A DNA stretch of 64,000 nucleotides, taken from positions 27,473,913-27,537,912 of the forward strand of contig CM068547.1 of the NCBI GenBank assembly GCA_035048495.1. Direction: 5' to 3'. Shown piece by piece: positions 35,331-45,266 of the stretch; position 1 is the first letter of the stretch; every line of letters starts with the position of its first letter. The position numbers and the translations under genes were made by a program. The notes below the pieces were generated by a model, which was given only the letters and a program-made list of their open reading frames with translations, was not told where the DNA came from and searched no databases. The DNA comes from Euptelea pleiosperma (lineage: Eukaryota > Streptophyta > Magnoliopsida > Ranunculales > Eupteleaceae).

Positions 35331-37530
35331 GCTCACGAAGCAAAGCATATAAAACGATGGATTCATAAGTTGGATAACTGACAACCAAACAACATAAAAA
35401 CTAGAACTAATTCAAGATTGATAGCTACCCAATCAAGAGTTAGTAATGAACTGAACTAAGACTTGCTAGATCTTGAAAACTCGGTGTTCCCAAAGAAACC
35501 CTTACCTTTTTATTCTTTATATGGTAGGGAATTGGCATGGTGCGACATGGACAATGGTACTGTCTACTTGGACAATTAAGAGGGTCGTTTATCTAATGAA
35601 GAGTTTGGATTTGCCTTGTCATCACTCCATGTGGCAAGAATGACTTAATACTCTAGTGAAGAATGTTGTAGCGTCCCTATGGGAAACCTTTTCAATTATG
35701 CATACATGTTCTAGTTTGGTGAATGGTGTTAATGGGCTGAGATGGCTTTATGGGCCTTTAGACACAACCTGTTGAATGTCTATGCTTGGACTGCATTTTA
35801 TATGCCTGGCATGTTGGACAAGGGCTTAATTTAAGGATTCAAATGATTGAATGGATTTGAATTTTCTTGTGAAGGGGCAGAACAAAGTAAAAAAAGGCAG
35901 TTCTGCAAAGTAAAAAGAATTAAAAGTTTTCAAAGTTGAGGGGGGTAGTTGCCCTTCTGCCCCCTTCCTGGTTCCGCCATTGCCCCTGCCTAAACTATTT
36001 TATCCCATTATGTAACAACTGCCATTGAGCTTAACAACTTGGGTTCATGTACCCTCCCACCTCCAAACCCAACCCATTAACACCCTTAGGGATAATATCT
36101 AGTAAGACAAATGTACACAGATGTTATTTTATCCCATTAAGTTTTTGGTTGGCCGAGACAAATAAGTTTTAATGTGTACATTCACCCTCTTTATGATTGG
36201 GATAAAATTCACCCTCTTTCTGACTGACCGAGACATATTTGTCTCGGCCAACCAAAAACTTAAAAGACGAAATAGTCTATTGGTCTATGTATTCAGGTGG
36301 CAACCATATATGGGTTAAGGTAATACGTGTGTTAGGCATTAAAGGTTTTCTCATCGATTAGACTTTTACACTTTACTCGATGTTTGACACATGTCAAAAT
36401 CCGAACGAAGAATTTGATAGCTTGACTTAGCTTTTTTTAGTTGAAAAACTTTTCTAAAGTACATACATAATTTAGTTGAACAATATACCAAGTTAAACAT
36501 GGAGTTGAAAAAATAATCGAAGTTTGCATAAGTCGTTTTATACTTCAAATATTTCACCTATGTTTTATTTATTTCTTCATTTGTTCTTGTATAATTAGAA
36601 GTTTTTTAGCTTGGAAACTTTTTGTTTTAGAACAACATAAAGATGACTAGATCTTTTTAATTCGTAACTTAACCAAGCATGATCTTATCCAAGCTGCTTA
36701 AAAATACCTTCTAATATGGGAATCAAACTTGTAAATATTTTTAGTGGAAGGAAATGATGCTAACAATAAAACTTGTATAATGGTTGGCTAGTTACATTCC
36801 GATCACATTGCCCTTACCTTCTTTAGTCAGAGAGGTTTTGAGAGTTGATGACGCCTAGTCCTCATTATGCAAAAGGCCACGAGTTGAGGTGAGAAATCTC
36901 AAAAGTAGGCATCCATGATGTGAAACGTCTCAAAAGTAGGCCTCCACGAGTGGTGTCTGCAAATGCCATGAGGACATCTTTTGTTTCGACTTAAGTGAGA
37001 CATTTCAAATTAAAGTTGGCCTCCATGAGAGCATCAAAAAACTTTCCATCAATCAATGTATAATTAACAAACATTTGTATCAGTACTCGAGCTTCTTTTT
37101 AGTTAGTCGAAAGAATTGTCTTGAACATGGTTATGATAGGATGAATCTAGCTTGGTGTTGATGACGATATTTATATTGGAAGAAATTCTAAATTTTCAAA
37201 GTCCGAGAGACCTTCTAAATACTCTCTTTGAGAGAGAATTTTTTTGTGATTTAGAGGCTATATAGGCAAGAGAGGTGACATGCCTATCTTGCCAATGATG
37301 TTCACTGAAGACACAAGGGAAGGTGATGGGTAAAACCCTAACCCCAACCCTAAGTGGAAGAGGAAGGAGAAGTTCCAAGACATCTTTGTTGCTTTAGAAG
37401 CTATGCTTGCTAAGATGGAGCTTGCCATAACAAATATATACGACAGGTTCGAGAAGATGGGCATGAGCAGGGAGGACCTTAAGAGACATTTAGTCTTGTT
37501 ATGATCAGACTTGTTTTCTCTCTCTTTCTC
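35331..37530. other. Intergenic, no gene recognised
   Basis: AT-rich, decayed DNA. It includes the inverted repeat at 36138-36263. At 37374-37500 an open plus-strand stretch (FVALEAMLAKMEL) might be a gag remnant of the copia relic, but this is weak. Nothing else could be supported. Confidence 0.35.
36138..36263. repeat. Inverted repeat, about 27-bp arms
   Basis: The left arm ttaagtttttggttggccga continuing gacaaata, and its near-perfect complement about 70 bp away (tatttgtctcggccaaccaa, then aaacttaa). A small MITE or hairpin of unknown family. Confidence 0.75.
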
Positions 37531-38720
37531 TCTCTCAGTATCTCTTTGGATGACCCCTACAATAACTTGTCGTCAAAAATGCCTTCTTACATAGTTGAAT
37601 GAGGAGGTATTTATGGAACAATCCCCAGTTATGAGGACCTCACTCATCCCTTACGTGTATGTAAACTACACAAGGCCCTTTATGGCCTCAAACAAGTGCC
37701 ATGAGCTTGGTTTGAGCGCTTTAGCAACTTCTTACTACATTCTGGTTTTACTTGCTCGAATGCGAATCCCTCTATGTTTGTTTATCGTCGCCATTATGAC
37801 TTATTTATCTTGCTTCTTTATGTAGTTGACATCATCCTAAAGCGCAACAATTTAACCCTCTTGTATGGTTTCACTAGCTCTATTGGTCGGGAAGGACCTT
37901 GGTCCTATTTATTATTTTTTTGGGCGTTGAAGTTGTTTTCACATCCTATGGTTATTTTTTAGTTAAGCTAAATATGTGCAGGATCTTCTTGCTCATGTTC
38001 AAATGATGGATTGCAAACCCATCTCTACTCCCATGGTTATCATCCAACGGCTTGATGTCACTCATAATGATGACTATGATGATCTCACCTTGTATTACAG
38101 CACTGTAGGCGCTCTCCAATATTTAACCCTCATGCGTCCAATTATCTCCTTTACTATAAATAATGTTTGTCAATTCATGTATTGGCCAAGCAATGCTCAT
38201 TTTCAAGCTGTTAAATGCATCATTTGCTATGTGAAGGCACAATGTACTTTGGTTTACATTTGTACCATGACCGCTCACTTCAACTTGTTGGATTTTCAGA
38301 CTCTGATTGGGCAGGTTGTCCAGTTAGTCTCCACCTTCAATTATGTTATCTTTTTAGGTCCCTGAGTGCAAATGAGCAATCTACTATTTCTAGGTCTAGT
38401 GCCAAGGCCGAATATTGTTGTCATGCTTCCACTGCCATTGAAACAACTTAGATTTCCTTCTCCATTCGCGATATTGGTCTCCATCTTCCTTGCTCCCCAT
38501 TAATTTATTGTGACAGTCGCAATGCCGTCCAATTGAGTTTAAACCATATATTTCACTCATGCACGAAGCACATTGAACTTGATATTCACTTCCTCCGTGA
38601 CAAAATTGCTAATGGATCATAACGCATTGTCATGCCACACATCCATTGGCTGATATACTCACTAAGAGTTTACCACGCTCCTCCTTCGAATCATTATGTC
38701 ACAAGTTGAGCACTTTCCGG
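37530..38720 (+). pseudogene. Ty1/copia pol relic (reverse transcriptase to RNase H)
   Basis: Frameshifted and stop-interrupted pol. In order: KNAFLH and NEEVFMEQ (RT N-terminal part), SNANPSMFVYRR-like text, then LLYVVDIIL where copia RTs have the YVDD catalytic box, so one catalytic aspartate is lost. Next come CKPISTPM, YYSTVGALQYLTLMRPII, CQFMYWPSNAHFQAVK, SDSDWAG, TISRSSAKAEY, NHIFHSCTKHIELDIHFLRD and ADILTKSLPRSSFESLCHKL, the canonical RT-RNase H end of plant copia. Gag, protease and integrase upstream were not found. Non-functional. Confidence 0.9.
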
Positions 38721-38731
38721 GGGGGGGGGGG
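38719..38731 (+). other. Copia polypurine tract (G13)
   Basis: A run of 13 G just after the pol end, where copia elements have their polypurine tract, followed within 10 bases by the LTR start. Confidence 0.6.
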
Positions 38732-38738
38732 TGTGGTG

Positions 38739-39190
38739 TGTGATGCATGTCAACCGAGATTTGAGCTAAGGATATCTTGTAGAGATCACGATCTGTGGGC
38801 AATCGCATTCAAGGCAGCGCCAACTCATAGAGATTCCAATCTCTATCCTAACCATGCACACCATCATAGGAGGAGAGATTCTAATCTCTCAAATTCTAGA
38901 AAGTCTCGTGGCTAAAATCTCTTACGAGATATTCCTTGTAATAATTTCTTACCTTAGATAGTTTCCTTGTATTGTAAACCATCTTTAGATGGTTTCCTAC
39001 TTTAGATAGTTTCCTTATATTGTAAACCACCATGAATGAAATCAATATAAATATAAATATAATCAATATAAATATAAAGATCTCCTAGAAAGTTTGAATG
39101 GTTGTTCACCTTCACAAACACATTTTGTCTCTTGTAAACATCTTTAGCTCCTATATGTTTGGCGGTGCAGATTGTCAATCAACCCTACAA
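38739..39190 (+). mobile_element. 3' LTR of the copia relic (approximate ends)
   Basis: Starts TGTGATGCATGTCAACC right after the polypurine tract and probably ends near aatcaaccctaca. It contains aatgaaatcaatataaatat-type A/T repeats (about 39035-39080), a likely polyadenylation or TATA region. No matching 5' LTR is in the window. Confidence 0.55.
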
Positions 39191-40728
39191 TGTTTGCTTT
39201 TGTTTTTAATTATTTACTTGAATTTGAGGTTATGACAATTTAGTACATTGAATTTGAATTTATGACAATTTAATATAGAATTGAACTTATAGCAAAATTG
39301 AACTTATAACAATTCGACAGAAAACTTGTATTTATTACAAATCTGTGGAGATATGTTACTTTCTGCAGTGTTTGAAAATCAAACACGCTAAGTGTAGAAG
39401 TGTAGATTGACGGCCGATTAGAACCTCTATAAAAGGAGATACAAATTATCTCTTTTGATCATCTTGTGCAACCCTTAATCATATAATATCCGATGGGTTA
39501 TAGAGTAGATGTGTGCTAAGTAAAGAGCATGCGAAAGAACAGTGGTGTGCACATGGAACGTGTACGTGTTTTACCGGAGTGCTTCTGGGACACCTCAAGG
39601 GTGCCGAAGCAGTTTTGGGAGTTCAATTGACATCGCATCTTGATGAGAAATTTTCTTTTATTGAATATATCCGACACGTGTAATTTGACATTCATAATGA
39701 ATTTTTCTTTAACCTTGGACTCGTAATTTTTAATTACTCCATTATTGGAGGTTTTTCACGTTAAAATTTTCGGTGTGCGATTTGTACAATTTAGTTTTCT
39801 TGCCATTCATATACACCTCGCTACAAATATGTAATTGTTACACCAAGTATTAAATTTGTTTCTATATATACATACATGTGGGAACGCTTGTAATCTGTAG
39901 TTGTTGCACTAGGTATTAAATTTGTTTCTATATACATACACGTGGGAAGGATTTGTTTCTATATACATACACGTGGGAAGGCTTGTATCCCACCACAGAT
40001 AAGAGTCTCACTTAGTATGGTGAAGGATTTTCCTTTCAACAGCTCAATTCTAGTAGAAATGGTTTATTAAAGGATTGAACAGCTCAATTCTAATAGAAAT
40101 GGTTTATTAAAGAATCAATCCGTTTACAGAGACCTTTAAGAAGCAAGAAAGATTGCATTCCTTTAAGAAGCAAGAAAGAAAGATTGCATTAGGTACACCG
40201 AGATGGCCGTCGCTACATACTGATTTGATTAAAGTGGTTCAAAGATTGCATTAGGTACACCGAGATAGCCATCGCTATTGATTTGATTAAAGTGGTTCGA
40301 CCAGCTAAACTAAGAATTTTGCTCGCCAACCCTCCATATGGTTTCTATGAGGTTAAAGAGTTTTTCCTGCTGTGTAAGTGAATGCCTTCATCTTAGAACT
40401 ACCCAGAAAAAGAGTTCCCGAATATCTCTTATAGATATAATCCCTTTCGATATTAAGATCGTAGGAGGTTGGGTTTTTTTTTTTTTTTTTGTCATTTTTT
40501 TTCTCTCTCCGATGCAAATTTGTGCATCTGTAAACATTATCGGATAATCCCCAATTTTTTTCTTGTCCAGACCAACTTGCAGAACCCATCAAGGTGGACG
40601 CCTTTAAATTTCGAGCTTCCACCAAGTCGATATCCCTCGATCAGGTCTAGAATCTAGATCCCATCTATTGAGGCCTCATTGGGTTTAGACCGGGTACCGG
40701 TCTAGATCGAGTATGTGATCCTTGAAGA
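39191..40728. other. Intergenic with clustered short tandem duplications
   Basis: No gene. 39831-40300 contains five back-to-back duplications described separately. A T18 tract lies at about 40472-40490. Confidence 0.5.
39831..40300. repeat. Five consecutive short tandem duplications
   Basis: Periods read off directly: about 67 bp (gtattaaatttgtttctata at about 39848 and 39915), 31 bp (atttgtttctatatacatac at 39920 and 39951), 40 bp (agctcaattctagtagaaat at 40041, 40081), 27 bp (ctttaagaagcaagaaag at 40134, 40161) and 62 bp (aaagattgcattaggtacac at 40179, 40241). Each unit is duplicated once and is 90% or more similar to its partner. Confidence 0.8.
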
Positions 40729-40736
40729 GTCCTAAC

Positions 40737-40896
40737 GAGGGGTGTATGTACACTAGGGCGGGGCTACAAGCCAAATCCCAAGCCTGGGCCCGACCCTCGG
40801 CCTTAGATGTGCCGCACTGCGGGCACTGTGGGCCATACTGTGGTCCGGGTCAAGATAGGCCGGGCTGTGGGCTCAGGGGCCAGATTTACACCTCTA
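40737..40896. repeat. hAT-type MITE, perfect 8-bp TSD GTCCTAAC
   Basis: 160 bp starting GAGGGGTGTATGTACAC and ending ATTTACACCTCTA, imperfectly inverted. Flanked by GTCCTAAC at 40729-40736 and 40897-40904. GC-rich inside (gggcccgaccctcgg), unlike the AT-rich surroundings. Confidence 0.75.
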
Positions 40897-41232
40897 GTCC
40901 TAACTACAAAATTAGGAATCAAATTCAAAGACCCATAACTACAAAACTACAAAATCACAAATCCATGCTCATATGAAAGTCGTGGGTCAAACTATCATAA
41001 TGATGGTGCAAAAACTGCTCAAATTAAATGAAGTTTCTAACCCCTCACCATCCAATATTAATCGGGACCCACAAGTGCTGCACATGTTAATCATCCAAAC
41101 CATCCAATCATACACGAGGACATACTGTTATAATTTGAGATGGTCAACTAATTGAACGGTCTAGATGTGTAGAAAGCTGTCTATTTTATTTACAAACTTG
41201 CACACACTGTAGCATACCATGGTCCACTTCAG

Positions 41233-42134
41233 TCAAAGAGGTCCAGGAAATATTCCAAGCTCAATCTGTTCATTCCACTCCTGAATCTGCACAAAAATGA
41301 AGTAGGAACTCAACAACAAATACTAATTTGAAGCGTATTTTAGTAAAACCTCCCTGAAATTTGAGAGTAATTAGTAAATACCCCTTAATACGTTCAAACT
41401 TTAGGATTACCCCCTTAGCCTAGTTTTAACTTTTAACTATCATTTGACTAACGTTTTAACGTGACATGCATCATGCGACGTGTGATTCAAGTCCGTTTTA
41501 ACTTAAGTCAACCACTGTTAGACTAGGTCAAGGGAGGTAATCCTAAAGTTTGAAAGTATAAGGGGGTATTACTAATTATTTTCAAATTTCAGGGGGGTGT
41601 TAGTAAAATACCCTAATTTAGAAGATCATATGGGCCGAGTTTGATTCATTGGCTTACCCATTCAGAAGGACACAGTGATCGATAGTAACGGGCGAACTTC
41701 TGGCACTCGGGTGTGTTCCCTCCCTTAGCTCGAGCACACCTGAATCAATCAACATGCAAGACGAAACAGAATTATGAATGGATGGATCGATGGATGATGA
41801 ATCGATGGAGAGGGGACCCACTTGTGGTATTCGATGTAACGTGCGTAGCAATGGCGCGTCTGGTTGGTGCACGGGAAACGAACGTCGAAGGGAGCTGTTT
41901 GTATCTCGTCCACCTGATCATCATCAGAAGAATGAAACAAATCCACAGAGAAACAAAGAGAGTAAGAGAGAGAAAACTCAATACATTGATGGGACCGGTG
42001 GGGGGTTCAGGTGGAGCTTGAGAGATTGAACCGGGTTCGTGAGATGGGCGTGGAGCTTGTTGGCCTCGAGCCACAAGATTAACATCTCTTGCTCTCATCT
42101 TGTCGTGTGGATCCACTACTGAAGACGTCGACAT
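41233..42134 (-). CDS. COX6B: Cytochrome c oxidase subunit 6b, 4 exons
   Basis: Nuclear-encoded small subunit of respiratory complex IV on the intermembrane-space side. Exons, 5' to 3': 42134-41985, 41913-41822, 41739-41658, 41286-41233; all borders are GT/AG and frames join to 125 aa. The twin-cysteine fold is visible: C-YARYIEYHK-C (CX9C) and C-QKFARYYRSL-C (CX10C), as in COX6B. The conserved FPCTNQTRHCY sits just before. The N-terminal 50 residues (MSTSSVVDPHDK, ending PPTGPIN) are a proline-rich extension without a presequence, as in extended plant forms. The C-terminus IQEWNEQIELGIFPGPL keeps WNEQ and FPGPL but differs from the WxDKWNEQRExGTF pattern I recall. The first two introns are only 71 and 82 bp; the third holds a MITE. 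Confidence 0.92.
41333..41613. repeat. MULE-type foldback MITE in COX6B intron 3
   Basis: Palindromic: GCGTATTTTAGTAAAACC at the left matches the complement of TTAGTAAAATACCC at the right, and cctaaagtttgaa pairs with ttcaaactttagg inside. Flanked by 9-bp near-repeats taatttgaa (41324-41332) and taatttaga (41614-41622). The same family as 62813-63144. It fills most of the 371-bp intron. Confidence 0.8.
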
Positions 42135-42238
42135 GGTTTCTTTCTTTCCTTCAAATCCTCTCTCACACTTGCATGAAAAACATGAACTCCTCCTACTTCT
42201 CCTGAAAACATGATATTCCCAAACAGGCCCTACACTCG

Positions 42239-42247
42239 ATATAAACT
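42239..42247 (-). promoter_or_regulatory. Possible COX6B TATA box
   Basis: Coding-strand GTTTATATC about 110 bp upstream of the ATG. A weak but well-placed core promoter candidate. Confidence 0.3.
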
Positions 42248-42344
42248 CCTCTTATTTCTCCTTAAAAAGCACCCACGTTGCACTGATGGGACACTTGGCA
42301 CTGATCGAGACACTTGTACATGGAGGATGAGGTGATGTGTCTAC

Positions 42345-42750
42345 ATTTAAAGCGTTGTTATATGGTCACCTGTCGTCGTTGGACATGTAAAGCTTCAGAC
42401 ACCGGTTGGCATGGTCACAGGTTTCGAGTATAACTTTGCTGACCCACTACTAGCCACGTGGCATATTCCTATTGATTTCTGACCGTATGGATGTTTGTCC
42501 GAACCTTAGATTGACATACAGACCAAAAATTAGCCTGATTCCTAAGTTCCTAACCATTGGATTAGAGTGGTTTTCATGGGTTGATTTTTAACAGTGAATT
42601 TGAGCATTATTGACCATTATTTGGGGTACAAAGGTTTGAGATCACTAAATAGGCTGACTTTTGGTTTGTAGGTCCAAGGAGGGTAGTCAGCGTCCTCTAA
42701 GAGTGTGCCGTATGGCTCATATTGTGGTCGGTCAGCAACTTTGTTACTCA
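42345..42750. repeat. Foldback MITE, G-box family, upstream of COX6B
   Basis: Left arm ctaGCCACGTGGCatat (CACGTG at 42455-42460), then gaccgtatggatgtttgtcc. Right arm includes aggctgacttttggtttgta, ggtcc and cctctaagagtgtgcc. An outer segment (ttgctgacc / ggtcagcaa) also pairs. The G-box lies about 320 bp upstream of the COX6B ATG. Confidence 0.75.
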
Positions 42751-42889
42751 GGTTTCTTAGTACACGTGGTATGATTTTATTAGTGTAGGATGCTTTTGTG
42801 TCCAATTGCAACCTGGCCAATTTTTCCTGTGGTGCTGTCTGGACTTGGAGCATAAAAATGGACCTGGTGCTACTCTTTTTGGGCATACG

Positions 42890-43125
42890 ACCCATGAATC
42901 ATTGGCTCGCTCTTGATGGATCTACACACTAAAAATGAGCCTGATATATATGACCATTGGATTAGAGTACTTTTCATGGGGTGATTTGAACTGTTGGATT
43001 CGAGTAAATTTCGGCTCTCAGATCGAATGGGTAGAGATCACCAATCAGGTTCATTTTTTGAGTACAGGTGCATCAAGGGGAAATCCAATCATGGGTCCGA
43101 AAGAGTGTCACGTGGCACATTTTTA
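42890..43125. repeat. Foldback MITE, G-box family
   Basis: tggatctacacactaaaaat and its complement-like aggttcattttttgagtaca halves, ending aaagagtgtCACGTGgcaca (CACGTG at 43109-43114). More diverged than its neighbours. Confidence 0.6.
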
Positions 43126-43284
43126 TGCTCCTCACAGCGATACAGGATAAATTTTCTCCTATAACCTGGTACAGTGCAGGTAGCCTCATTGTCATTGATC
43201 TGGATTGTCAATTGGTGGGTCGGCTTAATAGAACTCCAATTTAGGCCAACTGAAGGACTGACAAAGGAGTAAATCTTATAAGAC

Positions 43285-43605
43285 CACCCACTTGATAAGC
43301 CACGTGGCAATTTCTTAGAGGACACTGACCGTGTAGATGTTTGGCCAATCCATAGGTCGACCTACAAACCCAAAATCAACCTGACCAGTGATTTCTAAGC
43401 GTTAGTTGAAGTCATTTTCATGGGTTGAATTTAACCGTATGAATTTGAGCATTATTTACCATTATTTGGGTACAAAGATCCAAAGGTTTGAAATCACTAA
43501 TCAGGCTGATTTTTGGTTTGTAGGTCCACTTAGGGATTGGCCAAACATCCACATCCTCTAAGAGTGTAGCACGTGGCTCATATTATGGGTGGTCAGGGCT
43601 TTCCT
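43285..43605. repeat. Foldback MITE, G-box family
   Basis: Left arm GACCACCCACTTGATAAGCC then ACGTGGCA (CACGTG at 43301-43306), right arm gtagCACGTGgctcatatta then tgggtggtc (CACGTG at 43570-43575). Both ends keep the G-box. Central halves match the family. Confidence 0.8.
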
Positions 43606-45266
43606 GACAGTCAATGGCCAGACAAGTTTTACTCCTGATAAAGATATCATAATAATTGTTTGATACAGAACTACAATTATTATTATTAGTCAACCAGGGG
43701 CATAAATAAGGTGGTTAGTAAGGCTGTCAATGGATCCGGGCTGATCCAACTCCAATCCAATAGCTTATCAGATTCATAGTAAATTCTGAAAAATTATGTA
43801 AAAAGCGAAGCGAACAACGCCCTTTTCACGCATTTCTTAACATGATTCAAATATTCGAGAATAATGCAGAAACTTTACCGAATTATTTCCGGAATATTCA
43901 GTTTTGAACATGAAAAATCATTTTACAAAACAAAAAGTTGTCTTTATTTTACCTTTTTTTTGTTTTATTTTATTTTTAAATTATTTTTACCAATTTTTTT
44001 AACGCATTTTCTAATGACAAATCTAAATTGTACTCAAAAACATTTCCCGTACCCCGTATTTTTTCCGCACTCCGAAATGCTAACTATGATTAGATTACAG
44101 TCTCAAATTGAAAACGGACCAAATTCGATCCATGGCCAAACAGTGAGCCCTTATGAATGATAAACATTTTAAATATAATAAAAAAAACTGCAATTCTTGT
44201 TTAAAGTCAAATAACATAGCCAGAAAAAACCAGTAATTCTTTCTCAACTTAGTCATTTCTGATGCTCTTCGGATCATTCCCAGATCCAGATCCAATGCAA
44301 ATGGAGCGATACTTTGATCTGAGGAAAGGAAATTCCCCAAGAAGACTAACACGGCTAGGTTCAAATTGGATCTGGTTCAATCCAGAACTGATCGAACAGT
44401 AGGCCTACTATATCCAGACCTCACAAGGTTTCGATGCATGAGATCTGACCCGACAATCTACTAAATTTAATCTAGAGAAAGTCAAATAATAAATAAAGGG
44501 TACATTTCAATGACACGATCATGGAGATGAATCAAGGAACAATAGCAAAAAATCTGCCCAAGTTCTAACACTTTAAGATGTCAAAATAGCATGTGTCAAC
44601 CTACCCCAATTGAGATTGGATAGCTTATCAGATCACGATTCTCATAATCAGACCGAATCCAATGGACCCAAAACCTCAATCCAGACCCGATATTTTCATA
44701 TCGGATCAGCAGCCCAAACTGTGGACTGTAACAGGTTAGAGCACATGCTTATCAATCCAGGCTACCTAAATGATGGATGAATTATCCCATCTGTCGATCA
44801 ATAGCTTTCATGATGGGGAATGAATCTCAATACGAGCTCGAGTACGATCTTCCCTAATAAAATATACGGAAATGACATTTCAAAGCCGGTTTTTTATATT
44901 TCCAGGTCACTTTAATGCACATCGACCAAAATGTCCATGGAAAAAAACAATTTTAAGATCCATTTGATGGCCATGTTGGTCCATGAGTAAACAAAAGTTA
45001 AAGTGGATGGAAATATCAGAAAGCTGGCTGGAAAATTTCGTCAGTTGAGCTCATAGCTCAATTAGGTGTTTTGTGTAGCAAGCATGAGGTTGTGGGTTCC
45101 ATGGCATTTCATCTGCTCAAAAGAATAAAAGAACTCAATACATGCCCTTAATTAGGATGAATGTTATTCAATATATTTCAGATTAATCAGACTGATCAAG
45201 CAAAATTGGGAAAAAAATCCTGCTCAATTTCGCTCTTTGCTCACCTGAAGAAAATTTTTCCGAGGC
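43606..45266. other. Intergenic between COX6B upstream region and the TGD4 3' end
   Basis: AT-rich. Near 43730 there is gctgtcaatggatccgggct and around 44640-44710 gatcaggttc-type text, resembling the segment at 62200-62262 (ggtccattgacagcc); probably the ends of one or more decayed transposons. A tRNA-like relic lies at 45041-45115. The last part is the TGD4 3' UTR side. Confidence 0.4.
45041..45115 (+). repeat. tRNA-like SINE relic
   Basis: Contains agctcatagctcaattagg (like a D arm with an A box) and ggttgtgggttccatggc (like a T arm with a B box) at tRNA-like spacing, but no intact cloverleaf. Probably the head of a tRNA-derived SINE. Confidence 0.45.

Noticed and set aside
40353..40657. 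ORFs crossing the T18 tract
   Set aside because: Poly-F/poly-K artefacts of the homopolymer.
44095..44364. 89-aa minus-strand ORF
   Set aside because: AT-rich intergenic sequence without any family feature.
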